A stretch of DNA of 64,000 nucleotides, taken from NCBI RefSeq assembly GCF_007859935.1, contig NZ_SJPO01000007.1, forward strand, positions 310,001-374,000. Reading direction: 5' to 3'. Shown here one piece after another: positions 53,729 to 61,983 of the stretch. A model generated the notes under the pieces. That model was not told the origin of the DNA. It did not search any database and was given only the letters and a program-made list of their open reading frames with translations. Both the position numbers and the translations under genes were made by a program. The first letter of the stretch is position 1. Each line of letters opens with the position of its first letter. The DNA comes from Posidoniimonas polymericola. GTDB lineage: Bacteria > Planctomycetota > Planctomycetia > Pirellulales > Lacipirellulaceae.

Positions 53729-56077
53729 GTGTCTTTTCCCCGCGTTGACCATCTGTTCAAGCCTCTTTTGGTCTCGGCGGTTTTAGTTTGTGTGGCGCCT
53801 GTCGTGGCTGATGCACAGGGGGTAGGGGCAGAGCGAGTCGCGGAGTTTGGCTTTTCGAACTTCGCAAGCGAAGGCGTGACCGGGATCAGCTCCGCGCCCG
53901 GGAGGCCGAACGATCTCTTCGTCAGCGTGCTCGACGGTCGCATTTTGCGGGTCGACCTGACCGACCAGTCGGTGAGCACATTCGCGACCATCCCGAACGT
54001 TTACACCAGTTTCGGTTTCACCGGCCTTCTCGGGTTCACGTTCGCGCCCGACTACCCGACCAGCGGACGACTTTTCGTCCACACAGCTGACGATCCTTCG
54101 CCGACGGCCGGGGTCGACCACCGGACCTACGTCCGGCAGTACACCGTTTCAGACCCGTTGTCCGCGACTCCTGCGCTTGGGGGCGGCGTCGACATCCTGC
54201 GGGTCGACCAGCCGCTCAACGATCACAACGGCGGATTCCTGGGCTTCAAACCGGGCGACGACAATAATCTGTGGATTGGCTTGGGCGACGGCGGCAACAA
54301 TGGCGCCAACCCAGATCCCCTGCGGACGGGACAGGACAACACTGACCTGCTCGGGTCAATTCTTCGCGTCGACGTGACCCGCGACGACTTTCCTGCCGAT
54401 CCTCTCCGCAGCTACGGAATCCCGGCAGACAACCCTTACGCGGTGAGTGGCGGCGCGCCGGAGGTTTGGAGCTACGGGCTGCGTTCGCCCTGGGGGGCGA
54501 GCTTCGACCGGGACAACGGCGACTTCTACTTCGGCGATGTGGGCCAGGTCACTCGGGAAGAGGTCAACTTTGAGCGGTCCGACGCGGCCGGCGGCGCCAA
54601 CTATGGTTGGCGGGTCAACGAGGGCGACGCCCCAGCGCCCTTCACGCAGCACCCAGGCGACCCTTCTCCGGACGATCCGTCCCTGGTCAGTCCGGTGTAC
54701 GACTACGTCCACACCGGGGGCTACGGCGGCGGCAACTCACAGCCCTTTACCGGCCGTTCGATTACGGGTGGCGTCGTCTACCGCGGCCCAATCGAAGAGC
54801 TGCAAGGCGCGTACGTTTTTGGGGATTGGTCGAGCCGGCAGGTGTGGGCCATGCAGATCGACCGCGACGCCAACAGCGGGCGGGGAGCGGTTGTTCCCGG
54901 GTCGCAAATAAACCTTGCCGAGACCTTCGGCCGCTCAGCCGTCTACGGAGACGCAGGCGGGTTTGGCGACGGGGTGACGGCTTTCGGTGAGGACTTGGCT
55001 GGCAACGTGTACTTTGCTGAGCTGGACGGGGACCTCTACAAGATCTGCGCAGATTGCGGGCCCGGCTTGCCCAACCCCGACCCGCCGCCGGACGGCCCGC
55101 GGGGCCCGCTGGAGCCGCTCGCCCCATTGTCGGATTCATTTGACGCCTCGCACGATTACAAGAGCGGGGCAGTCGACCCGGCCGGTATCTGGACCGGCAC
55201 ACACAACGCCGGTTTTGGCGGTCCGTTCGATTCGAACGCGTCGAACGCCGGCGAGCTGACGGTAGGGATGGAGCCGCTCGGTTGGGAGGGCGGCGGCGCC
55301 GATACCGCGCCGTTCTTATTCCGAGAAGTCAACGCTGCAGACCTGATGGAAGTCCGAGTGCGGATCTCCAACCAAACACGAGGGAACTGGTCCTCGGCAG
55401 GCATCCTGGTGCGACTGGCAGGGGCTGTTGATGACGACGCGTCGAACGATCAGTTCCTGTCGGCCCACTCCTTCCGCGTGGGCAGCGAGAGTGATCCCGG
55501 CGACAACCTTCAAACGTCCAACGTTATCGAGGGCGGCGAAGGCGAGACGACGCAGCCAGTCGGCCACGATCTGGAGTACATCAGGCTCGTGCACAATGGG
55601 GGCGGGGACTTCGACGTTTTCACCTCCGAAGACGGCAGCGACTGGACCCTGCGGGATGAGCTCTCTAACCCGAATCTGGCGGAAGGGGTTCTCGAGGTCG
55701 GCCTCTGGGCAGGCTCTTACGGCGGTGGTTTTGAAGGGGGTGAGGCCTTGTTCGATTGGGCCGAGATCGTTCTAGGTGTGCCGGCCGGAGATTATAATGA
55801 AGACGGGCGGATCGACGCCGCCGACTACGTTGTCTGGCGCGATTCCGAGGGAACCTCGGTAGCGGCTTGGTCCGGAGCCGATGGCAACGGCGACGGGCTC
55901 GTCACGATGGCCGACTACGACGTCTGGCGCACCAATTACGGCGCTGTCGTCGTCGACCCCTTTGAGGCGCCCACCGTCGAGGATATCCCCGAGCACCACT
56001 CGGCAACGCTGGTGGCAATCGCGATGATCTTCTTAGTTGGGATTAGGCGGCTATCACCGCCGTTTCTTCTCCGCTGA
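53729..56077 (+). CDS. Secreted PQQ-type sugar dehydrogenase with dockerin-like tail
   Basis: 782 residues, GTG start. A signal peptide ('PLLVSAVLVCVAPVVADA') precedes a six-bladed propeller of the soluble glucose/sorbosone dehydrogenase family (about 35-430): 'GLLGFTFAPDYPTSGRLFVH', 'DHNGGFLGFKPGDDNNLWIG' and 'YGLRSPWGASFDRDNGDFYFGDVGQ' (split here by a few residues) hold the conserved His, Asp and Arg region of the PQQ site. A lectin-like module (about 450-680, 'ISNQTRGNWSSAGILVRL') resembles those of the upstream PEP-CTERM protein. A dockerin-like pair ('DYNEDGRIDAADYVVWRD') and a final hydrophobic helix with Arg residues act as a sorting tail. It would oxidise sugars or sugar acids outside the cell; cofactor and substrate are inferred. 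Confidence 0.82.
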   Translation: MSFPRVDHLFKPLLVSAVLVCVAPVVADAQGVGAERVAEFGFSNFASEGVTGISSAPGRPNDLFVSVLDGRILRVDLTDQSVSTFATIPNVYTSFGFTGLLGFTFAPDYPTSGRLFVHTADDPSPTAGVDHRTYVRQYTVSDPLSATPALGGGVDILRVDQPLNDHNGGFLGFKPGDDNNLWIGLGDGGNNGANPDPLRTGQDNTDLLGSILRVDVTRDDFPADPLRSYGIPADNPYAVSGGAPEVWSYGLRSPWGASFDRDNGDFYFGDVGQVTREEVNFERSDAAGGANYGWRVNEGDAPAPFTQHPGDPSPDDPSLVSPVYDYVHTGGYGGGNSQPFTGRSITGGVVYRGPIEELQGAYVFGDWSSRQVWAMQIDRDANSGRGAVVPGSQINLAETFGRSAVYGDAGGFGDGVTAFGEDLAGNVYFAELDGDLYKICADCGPGLPNPDPPPDGPRGPLEPLAPLSDSFDASHDYKSGAVDPAGIWTGTHNAGFGGPFDSNASNAGELTVGMEPLGWEGGGADTAPFLFREVNAADLMEVRVRISNQTRGNWSSAGILVRLAGAVDDDASNDQFLSAHSFRVGSESDPGDNLQTSNVIEGGEGETTQPVGHDLEYIRLVHNGGGDFDVFTSEDGSDWTLRDELSNPNLAEGVLEVGLWAGSYGGGFEGGEALFDWAEIVLGVPAGDYNEDGRIDAADYVVWRDSEGTSVAAWSGADGNGDGLVTMADYDVWRTNYGAVVVDPFEAPTVEDIPEHHSATLVAIAMIFLVGIRRLSPPFLLR

Positions 56078-56143
56078 TTTGACGCCACAACCGGCAGCGA
56101 CTTAACCGCAAGTTTTTCCACCCGACTGCTCACGCCGCCCCGT

Positions 56144-56566
56144 ATGACAAGATTCGCCCACCACAGCATTGTTCTGCTGGCTTGCAGCTGCGCCTGCTGG
56201 GGCGTCCTCGTGGGCGGGCCCGCCGCGGCCACATGCGGCGATTGGCTGGCCCACGGCCCCACAGACGAGGCTCAAGAGGGCGAGAAGTCACGACCGAACG
56301 ACGGCCATTCAGGAGCGAAGCAAGGACGGCCGACTACCCCACACGGTTGCGCGGGACCGTCGTGCGGGGGGAGGCGTTTGCCGCCTCATTCGGCGACGCC
56401 GACACCACCGCCTACTCCGCGCGAAATTAGTTCGGCGCAATTGGCGCTGCTTACAGCCGATGCCCCTGGGGCTCCAGGCCCACGAAATTGGATTGCGGCC
56501 TGCTCGCGTTTGCATTCTCTCAAGGGCTTCTTCCCTCTGCCGGATCCTCCCCCACGTTTCTCCTGA
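56144..56566 (+). CDS. Small secreted Cys/Pro-rich planctomycete protein
   Basis: 140 residues with a signal peptide ('HSIVLLACSCACWGVLVGGPAAA') followed by 'TCGDWLAHG', a polar stretch, 'CAGPSCGG' and a proline-rich segment ('PTPPPTPREI'). The combination C-G-D-W-L-A then C-x-G-P-x-C is one I associate with a small uncharacterised secreted family in planctomycetes; the association is from memory and should be checked. No enzymatic motif is present. It precedes the pentaheme cytochrome gene by 174 bases on the same strand and may be transcribed with it. The composition is unusual, and a chance open frame cannot be fully excluded. Confidence 0.55.
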   Translation: MTRFAHHSIVLLACSCACWGVLVGGPAAATCGDWLAHGPTDEAQEGEKSRPNDGHSGAKQGRPTTPHGCAGPSCGGRRLPPHSATPTPPPTPREISSAQLALLTADAPGAPGPRNWIAACSRLHSLKGFFPLPDPPPRFS

Positions 56567-56740
56567 CGTGGCTTGGGCTCGACAAGATCCTCACCGACTC
56601 GCCAGATAGGCGGCTGCGCCGTTCAGTGGCGACTTGAAGGGATCGCTTGGACTGTCTCGCGCGGTGCAGCGCGCAACGCCGTCGCTCCCCCAGGCCTTCA
56701 TCGCAGGCTTGTGCGTCACGATGGTCAGACCAGGAGAATA

Positions 56741-59659
56741 ATGGTGGCTAAGTCGTCTCCCCAGGAGGGCATGCAGCCCGTCCGAAAGAAGCCGTACGTA
56801 CGTTCAGTCAGTGGCCGTATGCGAGTGCTTCTCTACTTTATCTTCGGCCTAGTCGCCGTGCTGGCGGCCAATTCCGCCTACCTATCTTCGGTAACGGCAA
56901 TGGAGTGGTTTACCGGCGAGACCTACCAAGACTACTTCTATCAGTACATGTTCCTGGCTCATTTGGTCATGGGGCTCGTGCTTATCACGCCGTTCTTGAT
57001 ATTTGGCGTCCGGCACATGCTCGCCGCGAAAGACCGGAAGAACCGCCGCGCGGTCCGGATTGGCTACGCATTGTTCGGCGTTTGTGTCGCCGTACTGGTG
57101 AGTGGGCTGCTGTTGATGCGTCTGGGGGGATTCGACCTTCGTGACCCGTCCGCCCGTCAAACGATCTATTGGATGCACGTGGCGTGTCCGCTGGTAGCGG
57201 GCTGGCTCTATTGGCTCCACCGACTGGCGGGCCCACGAATCAAATGGAGGATCGGCGGCGCCTACCTTGGCGCGGTGGCCACGGCGGTTCTTGCTATGCT
57301 CTGGCTGCAGGCCCAGGACCCGCGTGAGTGGCACGCCCTGGGACCCGAATCCGGCGTGAAGTACTTCGAGCCGTCGCTGGCCCGAACCTCGACCGGGGAC
57401 TTTATCCCGGCCGAGAATCTGATGAACGACGAGTACTGCAAGACCTGCCACGCCGACGTACACGCCCAGTGGTCCGACAGCGTGCACCGCTTCAGCTCGT
57501 TCAACAACCCCCCCTACCTGGCGAGCGTCACGGAGACGCGGAAGGTCTCGATGGAGCGGGATCAGTCGGTGCAGGCCTCTCGGTGGTGCGCCGGATGCCA
57601 CGACCCGGTGCCATTCTTCAGCGGGGCATTCGACGACCCGAATTTTGACGCATTGAAGCACCCCACCTCTCAGGCCGGCATCACATGCACCGTGTGCCAC
57701 GCCATAACGAATGTCAACAGCAACCGCGGAAACGCCGACTACACCATCGAGTCTCCGCTGCACTACCCGTTTGCTTCAAGTGAGAACCGCGCGCTGCAGT
57801 GGGTCAACCAGCAGCTAATCAAGGCGAAGCCAGCGTTTCACAAGAAGACCTTCCTGAAGGACTTCCACTCCACCGCGGAGTTCTGCTCGACCTGCCACAA
57901 GGTGCACCTGCCAGGCGAGCTGACAAAGTACAAGGAATTCCTCCGCGGCCAGAACCACTACGACCCGTACCTGCTGAGCGGCGTATCGGGGCACGGCATC
58001 CGCAGCTTCTACTACCCGCCAAAGGCGCAGCCCAACTGCAACAACTGCCACATGCCGGCCCAGCCGTCGGACGATTTCGGCGCAAAGCAGATCGCAGGCG
58101 CCGACGGGCTGAACGTGCACAACCACCTCTTCCCATCGGCAAACACCGGAATCGCCTGGCTGCGCGACAAGCCGGACATTGTGCGGGCTCACCAGGATTT
58201 TCTGGACGGCGTAATGCGGGTCGACATCTTCGGTGTCCGAGAGGGTGGCGAGATTGATGGACAGCTCACGGCGCCCATCCGCCCGGCGGCTCCGGTCCTG
58301 GTTCCTGGAAACCGCTACCTCGTGGAAGCCGTCATCCGCACACTGAAGATGGGGCACCTATTCACGCAGGGCACGGTCGACTCTAACGAGATCTGGCTCG
58401 ACGTGGTCGTCAAGTCGGGCGACCGGATCATCGGCCGCAGCGGCGCCATGAACCCGGACCTTGGCAATGAAGTGGACCCGTGGTCGCACTTCGTGAACGT
58501 TTTCGTCATCGACAAGGACGGCAACCGAATTGACCGCCGAAACGCGCAGGATATCTTCACTCCGCTCTACAACAATCAGATCCCGCCCGGCGCAGGTCAG
58601 ACCGTGCACTACGAATTGGAAGTCCCCAGCGGTGTGAGCGAGCAGCTGGTCGTGGAAGTGAAGCTGATGTACCGTAAATTCGACCAGCGCTACATGGACT
58701 TTGTCGCCCGCTCAAACGAAGAACTGGGCGCGAACATCCGCGGACACGAGCCTGGCAAGCCCTACGTCAACAACCTGCCGGTCACGGTGCTCGCCTCGGA
58801 CAGCGTGGTTTTCGCTGTCGACGATGCGGAAGAGCCGCCTGAGAATGGTGATCGCGACATACCTACCTGGCAGCGATGGAACGATTACGGCATCGGTCTG
58901 CTGCTCAAGGGCAGGGCCGAGCTCCGGCAGGCGGAAGAGGCGTTTAAGCACGTGGAGGAACTCAACCGCTGGGACGGCCCGATGAATCTCGCGCGGGTCT
59001 ACACCGCAGAAGGACGGCTCGATGACGCGGTTGCCGCGTTACAAAGGGCGGACGCTTTCCGCGACGCCGAAGGCTTCCCTCGTTGGACCTGGGCTTGGCA
59101 GAGCGGCGCCGTGAACCGCCAGCAGGGACGCCTCGTCGAAGCGATTCAAAACCTCCGCAGCGCCCTGGAAGACAGCACGGCTGTAATGCAGCAGCGACAG
59201 TTCGACTTCAGTCTTGATTACGAAGTCATCAATCTCCTGGGGCAGACTCAGTTTGACCTGGGCCGGCTCCGAGCCCGACAGGGTCGGACGGACGAAGCTC
59301 ACGAGGCCTGGACCGAAGCAGTGGCGACCTTCCAGAGAACCCTCGCGATAGATTCCGAAAACTTTACTGCCCACCACAACCTCCAGCTCTTGCACGCAGA
59401 GCTTGGCGAGCCAGAGAAGGCGGCGGAGCACGCCGGTCTGCACCTGAGGTACAAGATGGACGACAACGCCAAGGGCCGGGCCGAGCGACTCGCACGCGAG
59501 AAGTACCCCGCGGCCAACCACGCTGCGGAAGCAGTCGTTAAGTATTCCTTAAGCCGAGACGGCGCCCCGGGGCTCGCCCAGACGGACGCCAACGCCGAAA
59601 GCGCAAAAGAATCGGATCAGATTGCACTCGAAGACGCGCCCGCGGGAGGTGGACAATGA
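56741..59659 (+). CDS. Membrane-bound pentaheme c-type cytochrome with TPR repeats
   Basis: 972 residues from the ATG at 56741, which has AGGAG 4 bases upstream; the open frame begins 56 codons earlier without a signal. About five N-terminal transmembrane helices (about 27-190) are followed by a periplasmic domain with five CxxCH heme motifs at about 233 (CKTCH), 283 (CAGCH), 316 (CTVCH), 382 (CSTCH) and 433 (CNNCH), a beta-rich domain (about 500-680), and TPR repeats (about 720-910). Multiheme cytochromes of this plan occur in planctomycetes next to FG-GAP/ASPIC proteins. Electron transfer in the periplasm or cell surface is likely; partners are unknown. Its stop overlaps the next start (ATGA), so the two proteins are made together. 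Confidence 0.85.
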   Translation: MVAKSSPQEGMQPVRKKPYVRSVSGRMRVLLYFIFGLVAVLAANSAYLSSVTAMEWFTGETYQDYFYQYMFLAHLVMGLVLITPFLIFGVRHMLAAKDRKNRRAVRIGYALFGVCVAVLVSGLLLMRLGGFDLRDPSARQTIYWMHVACPLVAGWLYWLHRLAGPRIKWRIGGAYLGAVATAVLAMLWLQAQDPREWHALGPESGVKYFEPSLARTSTGDFIPAENLMNDEYCKTCHADVHAQWSDSVHRFSSFNNPPYLASVTETRKVSMERDQSVQASRWCAGCHDPVPFFSGAFDDPNFDALKHPTSQAGITCTVCHAITNVNSNRGNADYTIESPLHYPFASSENRALQWVNQQLIKAKPAFHKKTFLKDFHSTAEFCSTCHKVHLPGELTKYKEFLRGQNHYDPYLLSGVSGHGIRSFYYPPKAQPNCNNCHMPAQPSDDFGAKQIAGADGLNVHNHLFPSANTGIAWLRDKPDIVRAHQDFLDGVMRVDIFGVREGGEIDGQLTAPIRPAAPVLVPGNRYLVEAVIRTLKMGHLFTQGTVDSNEIWLDVVVKSGDRIIGRSGAMNPDLGNEVDPWSHFVNVFVIDKDGNRIDRRNAQDIFTPLYNNQIPPGAGQTVHYELEVPSGVSEQLVVEVKLMYRKFDQRYMDFVARSNEELGANIRGHEPGKPYVNNLPVTVLASDSVVFAVDDAEEPPENGDRDIPTWQRWNDYGIGLLLKGRAELRQAEEAFKHVEELNRWDGPMNLARVYTAEGRLDDAVAALQRADAFRDAEGFPRWTWAWQSGAVNRQQGRLVEAIQNLRSALEDSTAVMQQRQFDFSLDYEVINLLGQTQFDLGRLRARQGRTDEAHEAWTEAVATFQRTLAIDSENFTAHHNLQLLHAELGEPEKAAEHAGLHLRYKMDDNAKGRAERLAREKYPAANHAAEAVVKYSLSRDGAPGLAQTDANAESAKESDQIALEDAPAGGGQ

Positions 59660-61530
59660 AGTCACAGCATGAGTTGGACCCCGGAGCCCCCTCGGAGGCG
59701 GACGAGCAGAGCGATGCGGCTATCGCCGTGGCGCTCAAGCGTTCGCTCCTGGTGTTGAGTGTCGCGGCCGCGGCCGTCTTGGTGGCGGTTTTCCTCGGCA
59801 ACCGTACGGAGCCGGTTGTCGTGACCGAGAGTGAGCTCTCGACGGTCGAGGTGCGCGAAGCCCCGATGGTGGATCCACCGTCGGTCAGATTCACGGACAT
59901 TTCCGGTCAGCTTGGTCAAGGATTCGTCCACCGTAACGCGGCAGAGGGCGATAAGCTTCTGCCCGAGACTATGGGCGGAGGGTGCGCCTTCCTAGACTTT
60001 GACAATGATGGCGATCAGGACCTACTGCTGGTGAACAGCCTCAGCCACTGGCCATGGGACGACGCCCCGCAGGCTGAACCATCGGCGGGGGGGGCGCTGT
60101 TCGCGAATGATGGCGCCGGCCGCTTCTCCGACGTGACAGCGGGGTCGGGCCTCGAACAGCCGCTGTACGGGATGGGCGTCGCCGTTGGAGACTACGACAA
60201 CGACGGTTTGGTCGACGTTTTTCTCAGCGCCGTTGGCCGCGACCGTTTGCTGCACAACGAAGGCGGCGGAAAATTCCGCGACGTTACCGACGAGGCTGGC
60301 GTTAGCGGCGGCGGCCGCGACTGGGGCACCGGTTGCGGTTGGTGCGACTACGACAACGACGGCGACCTCGACCTGTTCGTCTGCAACTACCTGAACTGGA
60401 GTCGTGAATTCGATGCGGCGCAGGACTTCCAGCTCGTTGGCGGCGGACGCGCGTACGGCCGTCCCCAGAACTTTGAGGGCGTTTTCCCGTTCCTCTACCG
60501 CAACGACGGCGATGGGCGTTTTACCGAGGTAGCCGAATCTGCAGGCCTGCAAGTGCGCAACGCGGCAACCAATGTGCCGGTCGCGAAATCACTCGGGGTG
60601 ACCTTCGTCGACGCCGACGAGGACGGTTGGATCGACGTGATTGTCGCCAACGACACTGTGCAGAACTTCCTGTTCCACAACATGCAGGATGGGACCTTCC
60701 GTGAAGTGGCTATTGACGCGGGCATCGCGTTCGACATGAACGGCGCCGCCCGTGGCGCAATGGGCATCGACGTCGCGCGATTCCGCGACAACGGCGCCCT
60801 GGGCATCGCCATCGGGAACTTTTCCAACGAGATGACCGCTCTGTACGTTTCGTACAAGGGAGAGATGCAGTTTATGGACGAAGCGGTCTCAACCGGACTT
60901 GGCCCCAATTCGCGACTGGAGCTCAGTTTCGGGTTGTTCTTCTTTGACTGCGACCTGGACGGGCGGCTCGATATCTTCACCGCCAATGGGCACCTGGAAG
61001 AAGAGATCAACCGCGTGCAGCCGAGTCAGCACTACGAGCAGAGCCCCCATCTGTTCTGGAACTGCGGTGCGGAGCACGACACCGAGTTCGTCACAATCGG
61101 CGCATCCTCGGCAGGCGAAGATCTGCTCCGGCCGATGGTGGGGCGTGGTGCCGCGTTCGCAGACATCGACTCCGACGGCGATCTCGATCTCGTCATAACC
61201 GCCATCGGCGGCGCGGCGAGGCTAGTGCGTAACGACCAAGAACTCGAAAACGACTGGATCCGGTTCCGGTTAACCGGTTCCACGAGCAACCGCGACGCCA
61301 TCGGGGCCTGGATCCGTATCGATTTGGAGGATCGAACCATCGAACGGCAAGTGATGCCGACCCGCAGCTACCTCTCCCAGGTTGAACTCCCGGTAACCAT
61401 CGGCCTAGGTCGGGACGCCAAAGTGAAATCCATGTCTGTCCAGTGGCCCGATGGGGCGCCGCAGGTGGTTCCCTTCGACGGTGTCAACCAACTTTACGAC
61501 GTCCGGCAGCTTCCGGCTTCTGGCGGTTAG
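59656..61530 (+). CDS. Membrane-anchored FG-GAP/ASPIC-UnbV (CRTAC1-type) protein
   Basis: 624 residues. One transmembrane segment (about 30-48, 'SLLVLSVAAAAVLVAVFLG') anchors a CRTAC1-type propeller with calcium-type loops ('DFDNDGDQDLLLV', 'DYDNDGLVDVFLS', 'DYDNDGDLDLFVC', 'DADEDGWIDVIVA', 'DCDLDGRLDIFTA', 'DIDSDGDLDLVIT'), ending in an ASPIC/UnbV domain (about 530-610, 'DWIRFRLTGSTSNRDAIGA', 'MSVQWPDG'). It is clearly related to the first unit of the protein at 17725. The ATGA overlap with the pentaheme cytochrome gene indicates coupled translation and probably a complex at the membrane. Function beyond binding is unknown. Confidence 0.87.
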   Translation: MKSQHELDPGAPSEADEQSDAAIAVALKRSLLVLSVAAAAVLVAVFLGNRTEPVVVTESELSTVEVREAPMVDPPSVRFTDISGQLGQGFVHRNAAEGDKLLPETMGGGCAFLDFDNDGDQDLLLVNSLSHWPWDDAPQAEPSAGGALFANDGAGRFSDVTAGSGLEQPLYGMGVAVGDYDNDGLVDVFLSAVGRDRLLHNEGGGKFRDVTDEAGVSGGGRDWGTGCGWCDYDNDGDLDLFVCNYLNWSREFDAAQDFQLVGGGRAYGRPQNFEGVFPFLYRNDGDGRFTEVAESAGLQVRNAATNVPVAKSLGVTFVDADEDGWIDVIVANDTVQNFLFHNMQDGTFREVAIDAGIAFDMNGAARGAMGIDVARFRDNGALGIAIGNFSNEMTALYVSYKGEMQFMDEAVSTGLGPNSRLELSFGLFFFDCDLDGRLDIFTANGHLEEEINRVQPSQHYEQSPHLFWNCGAEHDTEFVTIGASSAGEDLLRPMVGRGAAFADIDSDGDLDLVITAIGGAARLVRNDQELENDWIRFRLTGSTSNRDAIGAWIRIDLEDRTIERQVMPTRSYLSQVELPVTIGLGRDAKVKSMSVQWPDGAPQVVPFDGVNQLYDVRQLPASGG

Positions 61531-61983
61531 CTTCCGTGCCAGTCGCTCACGCGTCACAGGGGATCGTGGAAACACACACTCGTGGCAATAAGTGGATTGC
61601 GAGTTTCTCCACCAGTCCGGCAAGCCGCTCCCAGAGCCCGGTTCGCGACGGCGAGTTGATACTTGAGCGCCGCTTGCCCGTAATAACGGCGAAGATTTAT
61701 TTGCCCGACGGGTCCTCTTTTGCTATGCTCCCGAAATGCCATTGTGCACCATGTGCATTTGAGGGCGTGTTTCGTTGCTGCGGACGGAGAGCGACAGCAG
61801 CGTCTCAAGCTCGCCGTAGCGGCACTTTGCTCGACCAGTGACATGCAGTCAAACCGCCAGGGCGAGGAGGGCGCGACCGTCCGGTTCGAGGCCAACGAGC
61901 GCGCCGGCATCGGCCGGAGCTGTCGGGTTCAGGTGACTAGGTAGGAACAGGCGTCGTAGTTCAGTCTAACCAAAGGTCAGCAA
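61531..61983. other. 453-base gap upstream of the ATLF-like peptidase gene
   Basis: No gene is credible; short frames on both strands lack start signals. A candidate promoter with a TTGTGCACAA-like site (61701-61751) lies in the middle and would leave a leader of about 250 bases. AAGG precedes the ATG at 61984. Nothing else is recognisable. Confidence 0.4.
61701..61751 (+). promoter_or_regulatory. Candidate promoter and TTGTGCACAA-like site, ATLF peptidase gene
   Basis: TTGCCC (61701-61706), a 17-base spacer and TATGCT (61724-61729). TTGTGCACCA (61742-61751) matches the palindrome TTGTGCACAA at 9 of 10 positions and would lie just after the transcription start, a repressor-like position. Confidence 0.35.
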
